From Phototrophicus methaneseepsis (GTDB taxonomy: Bacteria; Chloroflexota; Anaerolineae; Aggregatilineales; Phototrophicaceae), in assembly GCF_015500095.1 (NCBI RefSeq), contig NZ_CP062983.1, positions 4,402,001-4,466,000 on the forward strand: a stretch of DNA of 64,000 nt, given 5' to 3'. The notes under the pieces were generated by a model. That model was not told the DNA's origin, ran no database searches, and worked only from the letters and a program-made list of their open reading frames with translations. Every line of letters begins with the position of its first letter. The first letter of the stretch is position 1. A program made the position numbers and the translations under genes. Shown piece by piece: positions 53,095 through 63,050 of the stretch.

Positions 53095-54210
53095 ATGGCC
53101 TTTGAATTTGAACTTATCGCCACAGATGGCCGTGCCCGTGCCGGCATTCTTCATACACCACATGGCGACATTCCAACACCTTGTTTTGCGCCGGTTGGCA
53201 CACAAGCAACGGTCAAAGCAGTGCCGCCGCGGGATTTAACCGAGCTCAATGCATCGCTTGTCCTGGCAAATACTTATCATTTGCATCTGCGCCCTGGCGA
53301 AGACCTCGTACAACAGATGGGCGGCTTGCATGAATTTATGCAATGGAATGGCCCGATCCTCACGGATTCCGGCGGCTTCCAGGTTTTTAGCCTGACGCAA
53401 ATCAATAAGATTGATGACGAAGGCGTCACCTTCCGCAGCCATATCGACGGTAGTCAGCGACGCCTCACCCCGGAAAGCTCAATGGCCATTCAGCAGGCGT
53501 TAGGTGCCGATATCATCATGGCTTTTGACCAGTGCCCACCACCTAAAGACCGGGAAACTGTCGAGAAAGCGGTTGCACGTACCCATAATTGGGCCGCACG
53601 CTGCCGAGAAGCCCATCCCTACGATGATAAACAGGCTCTGTTTGGCATTGTCCAGGGGGGCATCTTCCAGGATTTACGCGCCCAATCCGCTGAATTTATT
53701 CAATCGCTGGATTTAAAGGGCTATGCCATTGGCGGCCTAGCTGTTGGGGAATCCAAAGCGGAGCAATACGAGACGCTCGATTTTACGCTGCCACTCATGC
53801 CGAATAATCGTCCCCGCTACCTGATGGGCGTCGGGGACCCCGATGACCTTTGCGAGGCCATCACACGGGGCATTGATATATTCGATTGTGTGATCCCAAC
53901 ACGCCTTGCACGACATGGGGCCGCCTTCACCTTCGATGGTCGCATCAATATGAAGAATGCGCGCTTTAAGGATGATCCGAACCCGCTGATCCTTGATGAA
54001 GCTTTCAAAAGTTATTCACAAAATTTCAGCCGGGCTTACTTGCGCCATCTCATGATTGCAAAAGAACTACTAGGCTATTATTTACTCAGCCTGAACAACA
54101 TCGCTTTCTTGATCACTCACGTCCAGAATATGCGGCAAGCCATCATTGAGGGGCGGCTCGCCGAATATACGCAGACCTTCTTGCAACGTTACTTAGGCCG
54201 CTCTCAATAG
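53095..54210 (+). CDS. tgt: tRNA-guanine transglycosylase lacking zinc cysteines
   Basis: A 371-residue TGT. The ATG at 53095 has AGGGG five bases upstream; the frame is open 11 codons earlier. Catalytic landmarks: LTDSGGFQVFSL (Asp base), IIMAFDQCPPP, FGIVQGG, GGLAVGE and the nucleophile Asp in IDIFDCVIPTR. The zinc site is altered: canonical [21 protein letters not shown] is LDEAFKSYSQNFSRAYLRHL here, so all three Cys are absent while the His remains. TGT exchanges guanine-34 for preQ1 in GUN-anticodon tRNAs on the way to queuosine. It is followed after seven bases by a PstS-like gene. Confidence 0.9.
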   Translation: MAFEFELIATDGRARAGILHTPHGDIPTPCFAPVGTQATVKAVPPRDLTELNASLVLANTYHLHLRPGEDLVQQMGGLHEFMQWNGPILTDSGGFQVFSLTQINKIDDEGVTFRSHIDGSQRRLTPESSMAIQQALGADIIMAFDQCPPPKDRETVEKAVARTHNWAARCREAHPYDDKQALFGIVQGGIFQDLRAQSAEFIQSLDLKGYAIGGLAVGESKAEQYETLDFTLPLMPNNRPRYLMGVGDPDDLCEAITRGIDIFDCVIPTRLARHGAAFTFDGRINMKNARFKDDPNPLILDEAFKSYSQNFSRAYLRHLMIAKELLGYYLLSLNNIAFLITHVQNMRQAIIEGRLAEYTQTFLQRYLGRSQ

Positions 54211-54217
54211 AGGCGCG

Positions 54218-55033
54218 ATGTTCAAGCAAACGAAACGGGTCCTGGCAACAGCGGCATTAATGGCACTGGTTGCTTGCAATCCGCAGATGCATCCAGCCAC
54301 CCCATCGCCAACAGCAGCCGAATCCTATACGGTTTATACAACCAGCAACGCAGCGCCTCTCGTAGAGTCGCTGCTGTCTCATTACAACGAGTCTCTGTCT
54401 GAAGAGCTGTTTCGCTATGATGTGGGCAACCATGGTCAACTGCTGGCCGGGCTGGGAGACAATGAGCTCGATTACTTCGTCAGCCATCACCGCCCCAACG
54501 ACGATGACATATGGGCTGCACCCATTGCTCAGGATGGTATCGTCGCAATCGTCCATGCGGATAACGCCATCACCAACCTGACGACCGCCTTACTGCGACA
54601 GATATACCAGGGTTTCATCACCAATTGGGCAGAACTGGGGGGCGAAAATATCACCATTACGCTCTACAGCCGGGAGGCTGGCTCTGCTGTGCGTGCGGAG
54701 TTCGACCGGCTTGTGATGGGCCAGCGTGTGACCAGCCCCAATGCTCAGATCGTACCCTCAACACAGGCCGCCATCCTGAGCATCACGGAGGACCGTGGCG
54801 GATTGGCTTATATCCCGCTTAGCCAATTAACAAGCCAGGTGCACGCCCTCTCCATTGATGATATTCCCCCAACACAAGACAGCGTAGCCCAACAAATCTA
54901 CCCTCTCAGGTCAACGCTGTTCATCATCGGGCGAGAAGAACCCAAAGAACCGTATGCCGCGCTCATCAGTTGGATACAAAGCACTGTTGGGCAAAATATC
55001 GTCAGCGAGCACTATATCCCCCTGCCACGCTAA
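54218..55033 (+). CDS. PstS-like substrate-binding lipoprotein
   Basis: A 271-residue lipoprotein: signal MFKQTKRVLATAALMALVAC with lipidated C20, a Thr/Pro-rich linker and a periplasmic-binding-protein-like domain. Motifs such as LTTALLRQIYQGFITNWAELGG, YSREAGSAVRAEFDRLV and GGLAYIPLSQL are those of phosphate-binding PstS-type proteins (the IFxGxIxxWxxxG and SGTxxxF equivalents; here REAGSAVRAEF). The phosphate-contacting SGT is only partly kept, so the ligand may differ. No Pst permease genes are present. It starts seven bases after tgt and is probably co-transcribed. Confidence 0.83.
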   Translation: MFKQTKRVLATAALMALVACNPQMHPATPSPTAAESYTVYTTSNAAPLVESLLSHYNESLSEELFRYDVGNHGQLLAGLGDNELDYFVSHHRPNDDDIWAAPIAQDGIVAIVHADNAITNLTTALLRQIYQGFITNWAELGGENITITLYSREAGSAVRAEFDRLVMGQRVTSPNAQIVPSTQAAILSITEDRGGLAYIPLSQLTSQVHALSIDDIPPTQDSVAQQIYPLRSTLFIIGREEPKEPYAALISWIQSTVGQNIVSEHYIPLPR

Positions 55034-55062
55034 GCTTACATGTCTCTCAATTCGGATACTCA

Positions 55063-55458
55063 TTAGGTCGCTGCGTGAGGTAAGAAGAATAACGTCGCAA
55101 AAACAGCCACCATCACAATCGCAACCAGTAACCAGAAAATACTCAGGAAGCTGTCACGTAATAGCTGGAGGCGGTTACGCTGCCGTTCTTCGATCATGTC
55201 ATTAGCGCGCAGATGCAGCAAGGCATTCGCTGCATAGGTATTGCGTGGATTAATCCGCAGCACGTTATCGAGGCACACCATAGACTGATCCACATGTTCA
55301 ACAGCAACGCTCATCCACAACCAGGCATCTTCAAAATTGCTGTCATCGCGGATGAGCTGCTGCAAGATAGGCCGGGCTGCATCCCGGTCCCCGGCACGGA
55401 TATGGTCGATTGCATCTAGTAATCGATCGATTTGCTCAGCAGGCCGTTTGCCAGCCAT
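55063..55458 (-). CDS. Small TPR-like tail-anchored membrane protein
   Basis: A 131-residue protein. Residues ~5-75 form two TPR-like helical hairpins (LLDAIDHIRAGDRDAARPILQQLIRDD and VDQSMVCLDNVLRINPRNTYAANAL, each split here by its turn), followed by a basic stretch and one C-terminal membrane segment (residues ~105-127). It therefore exposes the helical part to the cytosol and is anchored at its end. Function unknown; TPRs suggest protein binding. It is convergent with the PstS-like gene and follows the PIG-L gene. Confidence 0.76.
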   Translation of the reverse strand: MAGKRPAEQIDRLLDAIDHIRAGDRDAARPILQQLIRDDSNFEDAWLWMSVAVEHVDQSMVCLDNVLRINPRNTYAANALLHLRANDMIEERQRNRLQLLRDSFLSIFWLLVAIVMVAVFATLFFLPHAAT

Positions 55459-55510
55459 GACCTATCTCGCTCACTTCATCATGACATGTGAATCGTATTC
55501 AGGTAACGCC

Positions 55511-56377
55511 CTATAGCTCTAACTTAACACCCGTAAACAGGTCACGCTCATCGACGCTGTTGCGGTTCGGACGTGGGTACGTCCGCGTGAAGTCCTGTGT
55601 GCGGTAAAGAATGCGCCGCAGCCACATCGGGAAAGCAGAAGCCATACCGCCGCCCTGGCTGGCATGGCAAGCACTGGCTTCGTCCCAGGCTTGCAGATAG
55701 CCCGTGATGTTCACCTTAGCATGGACGGGCTCAATATTTTCGACCACAGCGACAAAATCGAGATCCTTATTCACGCCCATTTTACGCGGGTCCTGTCCAC
55801 GCAAGCGCATCAGCACCAGATTAATCCGCAGGATCAGGCCTGGCATAGCTGTATAATACAACTTCTGTGGTTGGTAGGGTTCCAGGTCACTGCCCGCGTA
55901 GTCCGGGTCACCCGCCAGGAAGAAAGCCTTCTCCGTCGCCTGTTGAATCGCAATATGATCCGGATGCCCATAACCACCATACTTGTTAAACGTCACAATC
56001 ACTTGCGGCTTAACTGTCCGGATCGTCTCCACCACACGCTGCACGACAACATCAGGCTCATTTTGCCAGTTGTACCACAGGCATTTGGGATCCTGGTTGG
56101 ATTCACTATTCATCATACCGCTATCGCAGTAACCGTACATAAAGAGATGCTTGAAACCAAGCTTTTCCGCAGCACAATGCATCTCTGCAACGCGCAATTC
56201 ACGGATTGTTTGATACTGACCTTTCATTGCATCGGGGATAGTGCCCATATCGCCATCTGTCGCACAGATAAGAGATACATCGACACCTTCCGCAACATAC
56301 TTCGCAATGACAGCCCCGGAACCAAAACTCTCGTCATCGGGATGTGCCAAACTAAACAGCAGACGTTTCGCCGTCAT
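55511..56377 (-). CDS. PIG-L (LmbE-like) family deacetylase
   Basis: A 288-residue zinc-dependent N-acetyl deacetylase. The metal/catalytic motif AHPDDE lies at residues ~11-16, with the third ligand in GYGHPDHIAIQ. Other conserved parts are ICATDGDMG and LRVAEMHCAAEKLG. Relatives deacetylate GlcNAc-inositol conjugates (MshB, mycothiol) or GlcNAc-malate (BshB, bacillithiol) or other amides; this length is closest to MshB-type proteins, but the substrate cannot be fixed. AAGGAG lies eight bases upstream of the ATG. Confidence 0.88.
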   Translation of the reverse strand: MTAKRLLFSLAHPDDESFGSGAVIAKYVAEGVDVSLICATDGDMGTIPDAMKGQYQTIRELRVAEMHCAAEKLGFKHLFMYGYCDSGMMNSESNQDPKCLWYNWQNEPDVVVQRVVETIRTVKPQVIVTFNKYGGYGHPDHIAIQQATEKAFFLAGDPDYAGSDLEPYQPQKLYYTAMPGLILRINLVLMRLRGQDPRKMGVNKDLDFVAVVENIEPVHAKVNITGYLQAWDEASACHASQGGGMASAFPMWLRRILYRTQDFTRTYPRPNRNSVDERDLFTGVKLEL

Positions 56378-56608
56378 AAAAATAACTCCTTAGGCTGCAA
56401 TGGGTGATTGGATGCCTGTAATAGCTCAATATTGCCTACGACTGGCCTACATTATACCTTCGTCATACCTTTATCCTATAGGACCGCCCTGTGCAATGGT
56501 GACACATCGTCGTATACTACGCCGCTGCACCGCCAGAGGACACCCTACACAAAACGATGCCCCCTGTATGCGGAAACCGCCACAATTCATGTTTCCAAAG
56601 AGGAGCCT

Positions 56609-58018
56609 ATGCGCCAGATTGCCAGTTTCATCGCGCTTTTTGCTGTGCTGCTGATTGGGCTTACCCAGGCTGATATTCAGCCTGCCAGCGGGCAATTCGC
56701 CACAAATACGCCCGCGCCCAATACCGCCATGCCCACAAGCCTCCCGCCAACCGAGAATGGTCCGCAAAATGCAACCGCAGTGCCGACCGAGGATGGCAGC
56801 ACATCCGGAGGGGGAATTTTCGCCACAAATACCGTTTCAGGCCCGACGAACACACCTGAAAGTACGGCTACAGATACGGTTACAGCAACACCTAGTGCGA
56901 CACCATCCAGCACACCGACTGCAACGCCAACCTCGACGGATACACCATCGCCAACCCCCACACAAGTTGGCCCTTATTCCTACCCTGAAGGTATTAATCC
57001 CCTGACGGGATTGCCCTACCTCGACGAAGAGGCCATGCAGCGCCGCAATCTGATCGTCAAGATTTCCAACTACCCGCCGCTGGTGCGCCCGCAATATGGC
57101 GTCAATAGTGCCGATGTGGTCTATGAATACGAAGCAGAAGGCGGCGTCACACGCTTTGCAGCCATCTTCCGCTCGCAGTCACCAGGGCGTGTTGGCTCCG
57201 TGCGCAGCGGTCGCCTGATGGATATTCAACTGGCGACGATGTACCGCGCTCTACTAGCTTATTCCGGTACGAGCCAGCCCATCCAAGACCTGTTCCTGGG
57301 CGAAGGTTTCTTCGATTATCAGCTCCTCTCGCCCTCCATCGGCCATGATTGTGAAACGGACGGCTTCTGCCGGGATGAAGAATTGCGCCAGCTCGTCCCA
57401 TTTGAACATACGCTCTTCGGTGATACAGACAAAATGTGGCAAACAGCCACACGCCAGGGGGCGAACACAGGCTGGGTAGCACGTGGCTTCTCCTTCGCGG
57501 AAGAACCGGACCCCAACGGTACACCGGCCAATGACATCTTCATCAACTGGTATGGGCAAACCGATGCCCGCTGGCAATATGATGAAGAAACAAGCCGCTA
57601 CCTGCGCTATACCGACAGCGTGCCGCACTATGATAAAGGCGATGGCGAGCAGCTCTGGGTCGATAATATCGTCATTATCGTCGTGCCTCACGAACGCCGC
57701 CCAGACCTCTTTGAGCCGGGTGCGAAAAACGAATCGCTGGAAATCCAACTATGGGGCCAGAATCTCGCTTATGTCGTCCGCGACGGCGAATACTGGAATG
57801 GCTATTGGCGTCGTGAAAATGAAGAACAAGGGACTGCGCTCCAGCTTATCTATGGCAACAACCAGTCGATTAAGCTAAAACCGGGCCGCACCTGGGTAGA
57901 AGTGGTGCGTGGCTTCGGCGATGTCACCATTAGCGAACAGCAAGCGGATATGGTTGCAACCGCGACCATCTTGGCTCAGACGCCTTCACCGACACCGATT
58001 GAAACACATCCTGATTAG
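56609..58018 (+). CDS. Secreted DUF3048 (YerB-like) protein
   Basis: A 469-residue exported protein. The ATG at 56609 has GAGGAG directly upstream and opens a signal peptide (MRQIASFIALFAVLLIGL); the frame is open 67 codons earlier without protein-like content. A Thr/Pro/Ser-rich linker of ~100 residues (repeats of T-P-T and ATPS) leads to the DUF3048 domain: NPLTGLPY, VKISNYPPLVRPQYGVNSADVVYEY, GGVTRFAAIFRS and RVGSVRSGRLMD, with the C-terminal part WVEVVRGFGDVTI. YerB-like proteins are cell-envelope proteins of unknown biochemical role. There is no lipobox. A terminator follows. Confidence 0.87.
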   Translation: MRQIASFIALFAVLLIGLTQADIQPASGQFATNTPAPNTAMPTSLPPTENGPQNATAVPTEDGSTSGGGIFATNTVSGPTNTPESTATDTVTATPSATPSSTPTATPTSTDTPSPTPTQVGPYSYPEGINPLTGLPYLDEEAMQRRNLIVKISNYPPLVRPQYGVNSADVVYEYEAEGGVTRFAAIFRSQSPGRVGSVRSGRLMDIQLATMYRALLAYSGTSQPIQDLFLGEGFFDYQLLSPSIGHDCETDGFCRDEELRQLVPFEHTLFGDTDKMWQTATRQGANTGWVARGFSFAEEPDPNGTPANDIFINWYGQTDARWQYDEETSRYLRYTDSVPHYDKGDGEQLWVDNIVIIVVPHERRPDLFEPGAKNESLEIQLWGQNLAYVVRDGEYWNGYWRRENEEQGTALQLIYGNNQSIKLKPGRTWVEVVRGFGDVTISEQQADMVATATILAQTPSPTPIETHPD

Positions 58019-58040
58019 CTCAACTAGGCTATGACAGAAC

Positions 58041-58069
58041 AATGGGGTGCTATGTATGCACCCCATTTT
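58041..58069 (+). terminator. Terminator after the DUF3048 gene
   Basis: AATGGGGTGC / GCACCCCATT stem (58041-58067) followed by TT; moderate T run. Confidence 0.7.
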
Positions 58070-58274
58070 CATATTGAGGCGATTTCCGTTCTCTACACCC
58101 TGCATCAATACAATCAAAACGCAATCTTTATAGACTTCTTATGTGATGGGCTACCATCACCATTGCCAGTTTCTACGGCCTCGCTATAATAGAACAGATG
58201 TACCTTCCTTCATGAATTTTAATCCAGTTTTCAGTACTTTCATTATTCTGCAAACCAAGCCTCGGGGCGGCACC

Positions 58275-61184
58275 ATGCCAGATAAGATCATTGTCAAAGG
58301 CGCACGCGAACACAATCTGAAAAACATCGACGTGGAAATTCCACGCGATCAACTCGTGGTGATTACAGGGCTGTCTGGTTCCGGCAAATCGTCACTCGCA
58401 TTTGATACGATCTTTGCGGAAGGACAGCGGCGCTATGTCGAGAGTTTGAGTGCTTACGCTCGGCAGTTCCTGGGGTTGATGGAAAAACCAGATGTCGATC
58501 AGATCGAAGGGCTGAGCCCAGCAGTCTCCATCGACCAGAAGAGCGTCAGCAGCAACCCACGTTCAACAGTGGGCACCGTGACTGAAGTCTACGATTATTT
58601 GCGTCTTTTGTACGCGCGTATTGGCGTCCCGCACTGCCCCGTCTGCGGCATTGAGCTAGAAGCTCAGAGTGCTCAGCAGATCGTCGATGACGTCCTGGGC
58701 ATGGAAGATGGCAAGCGCGTGCAGATCCTCGCACCCGTCATCCAGAATAAGAAGGGCAACCATACCAAGGTGCTGGACGAGCTACAAAAGTCCGGCTTTG
58801 TGCGTGCCCGCATTGATGGCGAAGTACGCGAGCTTGAAGAACCGATTGAGCTGGACCGCTATGTCATCCATAACATTGAAGCCATTGTGGACCGTCTCGT
58901 CATCCGGCGCTACGAGGAAAACGACGACGAAGCACAGGCATTTGAGACACGTCTGACGGACAGCATCGAGACAGCGCTCGAACTCGGTGATGGACGGATT
59001 ACCATCAACGACATAACCGACCGCGATAACCCAGTTGATATTCTCTATAGTGAGCATCTCGCCTGCCCGAATGGGCATGGCAGCTTCCCTGAGTTAGAGC
59101 CTCGGCTGTTCAGCTTCAATACGCCGCGTGGCGCATGTGAAACATGCCAGGGCCTGGGCTTCAGCTTACAGGTTGACGCCGATATGCTGGTGCCAAACTC
59201 AAACCTGAGCATTCAGGATGGCGCGATTGATGCTAACGGCTGGAACATCGACGACCACAATAGTTGGACGTGGAATGTCTTCAAAGGCCTATCAGAGGCC
59301 TACCACATTCCGCTTGATGTTCCCTGGAAAGACCTGACACAGAAGCAGCGCGACATCTTCATGCATGGCCTGGGGTCAAAGAAGATTGACGTACGCTACA
59401 TCAACAAACGGGGTCAGGTACGCGTCTACCAGACCCGCTTCGAAGGCGTCATCAAGAATCTGGAACGCCGCTATAACCAGACGGACAGCGAAGCGATGCG
59501 GGAGCGTATCGAAAGCTATATGACCAAGGTGCCCTGCTCAGCCTGTCAGGGGCAGCGCCTGCGGCCAGAAGCGCTGGCAGTCACCATCGCTGACGAGAAC
59601 ATCTACAACATTTCAGAGATGCCCGTCGCGGAATTGGTCATCTGGATCTCTGGGCTGCGCGGCGATGATGGCCTGGAAGCACGCCTCAATTCGCGCGATC
59701 AACAGATTTCATTCCAGATACTCAATGAGTTGCAATCTCGTATCGGGTTCCTCAACGATGTGGGCCTCAACTATCTGACGCTCTCACGGTCTGCGGGTTC
59801 ACTGAGCGGTGGTGAAGCACAACGTATTCGCCTCGCGTCTCAGGTTGGCAGCCGCCTGACAGGGGTACTGTACGTGCTGGATGAACCCTCAATCGGCCTG
59901 CATCAGCGCGATAACGAGCGCCTCATCAATACGCTGACGGGACTGCGTGACCTGGGTAATACGGTCCTGGTGGTGGAACATGACGAAGATACGATGCGCA
60001 GCGCAGACTGGCTCATAGACCTGGGGCCGGGCGCGGGCGAACATGGCGGGCGTGTCGTCGCTGAAGGCACGCCGGAAGAAGTTATGGAAGTCGTGGGCAG
60101 CGCAACCGGGGATTATCTTTCCGGGCGTTTTAAGATTGAGACGCCGACCGCACGTCGTCCCGGTACAGGCGAATGGCTGACCGTCAAAGGCGCAGAAGAG
60201 AACAACCTCAGGAACGTCGATGTTGGCTTCCCGATTGGCACCTTCACCTGTGTGACGGGCGTCAGTGGCAGCGGGAAATCATCGCTTGTCGTTGATGTGC
60301 TCTACAACAAGATGGCACAGATCATCAATGGCAGCCGCGAGCGCCCTGGCAAACATGAATCCATTGAAGGCGTTGAAAAGATCGACAAAGTCATCAATAT
60401 CGACCAGAGCCCGATTGGCCGCACCCCTCGCAGCAATCCGGGCACCTATACCAAGATGTTCGATGATATTCGGTCGCTCTTCGCACAACTGCCAGAAAGT
60501 AAAATCCGTGGCTATAACGCGGGACGCTTCAGCTTCAACGTCAAAGGCGGGCGCTGTGAACACTGCGGCGGTCAGGGCCTGATTCGTATCGAGATGCAGT
60601 TCTTGCCCGATGTCTACGTTGAGTGCGAAGTCTGCCACGGGACGCGCTATAACCGTGAGACGCTGCAAGTGCATTATCATGGCAAAGATATTGCCGAAAT
60701 CCTCAATATGACCGTTGATGAAGCGCTGACCTTCTTCGAGAATCAGCCGAAGATCATGCGTAAGCTGGAGACATTAGCGGCGGTCGGCCTGGGGTATATC
60801 CGCCTGGGGCAGCCCGCGACGACGCTCAGCGGTGGTGAAGCACAGCGTATCAAGCTCAGCCGAGAATTGAGCAAACGTGCGACAGGTCAAACGCTGTACG
60901 TCCTCGATGAACCCAGTACAGGCCTGCACGCGGTTGACGTCAAACGCTTGATCGATGTCTTACAACAGCTCGTTGATAACGGCAATACCATCGTCGTCAT
61001 TGAGCATAATCTGGATATCATTAAAGTCTCTGACTACATCATTGATATGGGGCCGGAAGGTGGCAGCGGTGGCGGTGAGGTCCTCGCAGCAGGGACGCCA
61101 GAAGAGATCGCCATGGTGCCGGAAAGTCACACAGGGCGCTTCTTAAAGCACTATGTCAAGTTGGCGGAGCCTGTTGGGGACTGA
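58275..61184 (+). CDS. uvrA: Excinuclease ABC subunit A
   Basis: A 969-residue UvrA. I chose the ATG at 58275 ([18 protein letters not shown]), which matches the family start; the open frame extends 44 codons upstream. Two ABC modules are visible: Walker [21 protein letters not shown] and [15 protein letters not shown]; signatures [13 protein letters not shown] and [13 protein letters not shown]; Walker [11 protein letters not shown] and [10 protein letters not shown]. The main zinc module is CEHCGGQG...[10 protein letters not shown]. In the other zinc module the first pair is CPNGH rather than CxxC, a variation also seen in actinobacterial UvrA. It recognises DNA damage and loads UvrB. No uvrB or uvrC is nearby. 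Confidence 0.96.
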   Translation: MPDKIIVKGAREHNLKNIDVEIPRDQLVVITGLSGSGKSSLAFDTIFAEGQRRYVESLSAYARQFLGLMEKPDVDQIEGLSPAVSIDQKSVSSNPRSTVGTVTEVYDYLRLLYARIGVPHCPVCGIELEAQSAQQIVDDVLGMEDGKRVQILAPVIQNKKGNHTKVLDELQKSGFVRARIDGEVRELEEPIELDRYVIHNIEAIVDRLVIRRYEENDDEAQAFETRLTDSIETALELGDGRITINDITDRDNPVDILYSEHLACPNGHGSFPELEPRLFSFNTPRGACETCQGLGFSLQVDADMLVPNSNLSIQDGAIDANGWNIDDHNSWTWNVFKGLSEAYHIPLDVPWKDLTQKQRDIFMHGLGSKKIDVRYINKRGQVRVYQTRFEGVIKNLERRYNQTDSEAMRERIESYMTKVPCSACQGQRLRPEALAVTIADENIYNISEMPVAELVIWISGLRGDDGLEARLNSRDQQISFQILNELQSRIGFLNDVGLNYLTLSRSAGSLSGGEAQRIRLASQVGSRLTGVLYVLDEPSIGLHQRDNERLINTLTGLRDLGNTVLVVEHDEDTMRSADWLIDLGPGAGEHGGRVVAEGTPEEVMEVVGSATGDYLSGRFKIETPTARRPGTGEWLTVKGAEENNLRNVDVGFPIGTFTCVTGVSGSGKSSLVVDVLYNKMAQIINGSRERPGKHESIEGVEKIDKVINIDQSPIGRTPRSNPGTYTKMFDDIRSLFAQLPESKIRGYNAGRFSFNVKGGRCEHCGGQGLIRIEMQFLPDVYVECEVCHGTRYNRETLQVHYHGKDIAEILNMTVDEALTFFENQPKIMRKLETLAAVGLGYIRLGQPATTLSGGEAQRIKLSRELSKRATGQTLYVLDEPSTGLHAVDVKRLIDVLQQLVDNGNTIVVIEHNLDIIKVSDYIIDMGPEGGSGGGEVLAAGTPEEIAMVPESHTGRFLKHYVKLAEPVGD

Positions 61185-61588
61185 ACGTAATACACAATTC
61201 ATAGCGAAAAGGGGCCGCTGGCCCCTTTTTGTCGGGTTCGGCTCCTAAAACGGCCATTTTGTGGCCTCGTAAAAGTATACGAATTTTGCTTGCACTCAGC
61301 ATTACAAGGCCCACTTGGCTTGTAAATAGCTTCACAAAGTCGCCTCATATATCCCAATCAGGCTTATACAGCCCCTATTTTTAGCTCCACGCAACGCCGC
61401 ACCTGCAATTTCCTCGACAGATATATTGTTTCAGGCATCAATATATAATGAATAGAACATTAGGCAACTTGCACATTTCAAATAGCCATTTTGATGGACT
61501 ATTTACACAATTCATACTATTTTTGTCATAAAAAAGGCGTATACTGTGGTCAAAATATAGTTTGAACGCCCGCAGGAGCATGACAACA
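61185..61588. other. AT-rich intergenic region between uvrA and glutamate dehydrogenase
   Basis: A 404-base spacer. It begins with the uvrA terminator; the rest is AT-rich, probably holds the promoter of the dehydrogenase gene (TATACT at 61540-61545, TTGTCA at 61523-61528, spacing too short) and no gene. Confidence 0.45.
61207..61230 (+). terminator. Terminator after uvrA
   Basis: AAAAGGGGCC-GCT-GGCCCCTTTTT at 61207-61230. Confidence 0.88.
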
Positions 61589-62866
61589 ATGGTCGTGGCA
61601 GTCCCACCCCAAATGAATCTTCACTTAGATGCTTATAAAACAGCCCTGGCACAGTTCAACCGTGCCGCAAGATATCTTGATTTTAGCGATGATTTATTAG
61701 AATACATGCGTTATCCACGTCGCGAGTTCACGGTGAACTTCCCTGTGCGCCGCGATGATGGGTCTATGGAGATGTTCACAGGTTACCGTGTACACCACAA
61801 TACGGCATTGGGGCCATCCAAAGGGGGTATCCGCTACAGCACAGCCGTGACCCTCGATGAGGTGCGCGCGCTAGCCATGTGGATGACCTGGAAATCTGCC
61901 CTGGTGAATATCCCCTATGGCGGGGCGAAAGGCGGTGTCGTCGTCGACCCGCGCACCCTCAGCTTAGGCGAACTTGAACGTCTAACCCGCCGTTATGCTT
62001 CTGAACTCATCCCCCTGATTAGCCCACATTCTGATATTCCAGCCCCAGACATGGGCACCAATGCGCAGGTAATGGCATGGTTTATGGATACTTACAGTAT
62101 GACGGTTGGCTATTCGGTCCCGGCCATTGTCACGGGCAAACCCAAGACCATTGGCGGCAGTGAAGGCCGTACAGAAGCAACTGGGCGTGGCGTCGTCGTG
62201 ACGATGACGAGCTGCTTGCATCATCATGGCGAAACAGCGCCAGATCGCATTGATGTGGCGATACAGGGCTTCGGCAATGTGGGCTCTAATGCTGCGATTT
62301 ATGCGCATGAATGCGGCTACCGCGTTGTTGCCGTTAGCGATATTGATGGCGGCATTTATAACCCAGGCGGGCTGGATATTCCGGCGGTTGTGGCATTCGC
62401 CAAAGAGCGTGGCTCCGTTATCGACTTCCCCCGCGCGGAAAATATCACCAATGAAGAACTGCTCGCGATCCCATGTGACGTGCTCATCCCTGCCGCGATG
62501 GAAGGACAGCTCCATGGCGATAACGCTCATAAGGTCAAGGCTCGCTATGTGGTGGAAGGCGCAAATGGCCCGACGACACCTGAGGGTGACGATATTCTGA
62601 ATGATCGTGGCATTATCGTCGTGCCGGATATCCTGGCGAATGCTGGTGGTGTCATCGTCTCCTACTTTGAGTGGGTGCAGGACATGCAGGCCTTCTTCTG
62701 GGATAAAAGCGCCGTGCTGGAACGCCTTGAAGGTATCCTCACAGCAGCCTATGAGCAAGTACAGCACAACGCAGAGGAACACAATATTGATCTGCGTACA
62801 GCAGCCCAGGTCACGGCGATTAAACGTGTTGGCGAGGCCATCATGACGCGCGGCTTTTACCCCTAA
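61589..62866 (+). CDS. Glu/Leu/Phe/Val-type glutamate dehydrogenase
   Basis: A 425-residue dehydrogenase. AGGAG at 61574-61578 is ten bases from the ATG at 61589 but only one from the ATG at 61580, so 61589 is preferred; a TTG at 61562 is less likely. Conserved parts: GYRVHHNTALGPSKGGIRY with the substrate Lys, PYGGAKGGVVVDP with the catalytic Lys, DIPAPDMGTN, and the Rossmann motif IQGFGNVGSNAA followed by SDIDGGIYNP. It most likely interconverts glutamate and 2-oxoglutarate plus ammonia; cofactor choice cannot be told with certainty. It is monocistronic with its own terminator. Confidence 0.94.
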   Translation: MVVAVPPQMNLHLDAYKTALAQFNRAARYLDFSDDLLEYMRYPRREFTVNFPVRRDDGSMEMFTGYRVHHNTALGPSKGGIRYSTAVTLDEVRALAMWMTWKSALVNIPYGGAKGGVVVDPRTLSLGELERLTRRYASELIPLISPHSDIPAPDMGTNAQVMAWFMDTYSMTVGYSVPAIVTGKPKTIGGSEGRTEATGRGVVVTMTSCLHHHGETAPDRIDVAIQGFGNVGSNAAIYAHECGYRVVAVSDIDGGIYNPGGLDIPAVVAFAKERGSVIDFPRAENITNEELLAIPCDVLIPAAMEGQLHGDNAHKVKARYVVEGANGPTTPEGDDILNDRGIIVVPDILANAGGVIVSYFEWVQDMQAFFWDKSAVLERLEGILTAAYEQVQHNAEEHNIDLRTAAQVTAIKRVGEAIMTRGFYP

Positions 62867-62908
62867 TCGCCTCATTACAGCCGCATAACCTCAAGAATTA
62901 ACGACTTT

Positions 62909-62933
62909 AAAGGCACGGGAAACCGTGCCTTTT
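62909..62933 (+). terminator. Terminator after glutamate dehydrogenase
   Basis: AAAGGCACGG-GAAA-CCGTGCCTTTT, a 10-bp stem closed by a GAAA loop. Confidence 0.85.
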
Positions 62934-63050
62934 GCTTACTTTGGCACTTTCCCGGCTCAATCAATCAGGGTGAATATCGCCAAGTGAGCAATTCGTCGTT
63001 ACAATGGGCACTTATCGAACGACCGCCAAGATAACCTGGAAACAACAAAT

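Noticed and set aside
53236-53442. Small minus-strand frame inside tgt
   Set aside because: No ribosome site or family similarity; a shadow of the tgt coding sequence.
55664-56407. 247-codon open frame on the plus strand
   Set aside because: Antisense to the PIG-L deacetylase gene, which has complete motifs and a good ribosome site.
56408-56608. N-terminal extension of the DUF3048 protein
   Set aside because: The extension is not protein-like, and the ATG at 56609 opens a typical signal peptide after GAGGAG.
58143-58274. 44-codon N-terminal extension of UvrA
   Set aside because: Family members begin near [15 protein letters not shown]; the extension covers the probable promoter region.
61982-62875. 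297-codon open frame on the minus strand
   Set aside because: It lies wholly antisense to glutamate dehydrogenase, whose domains are intact; the antisense translation resembles no family.
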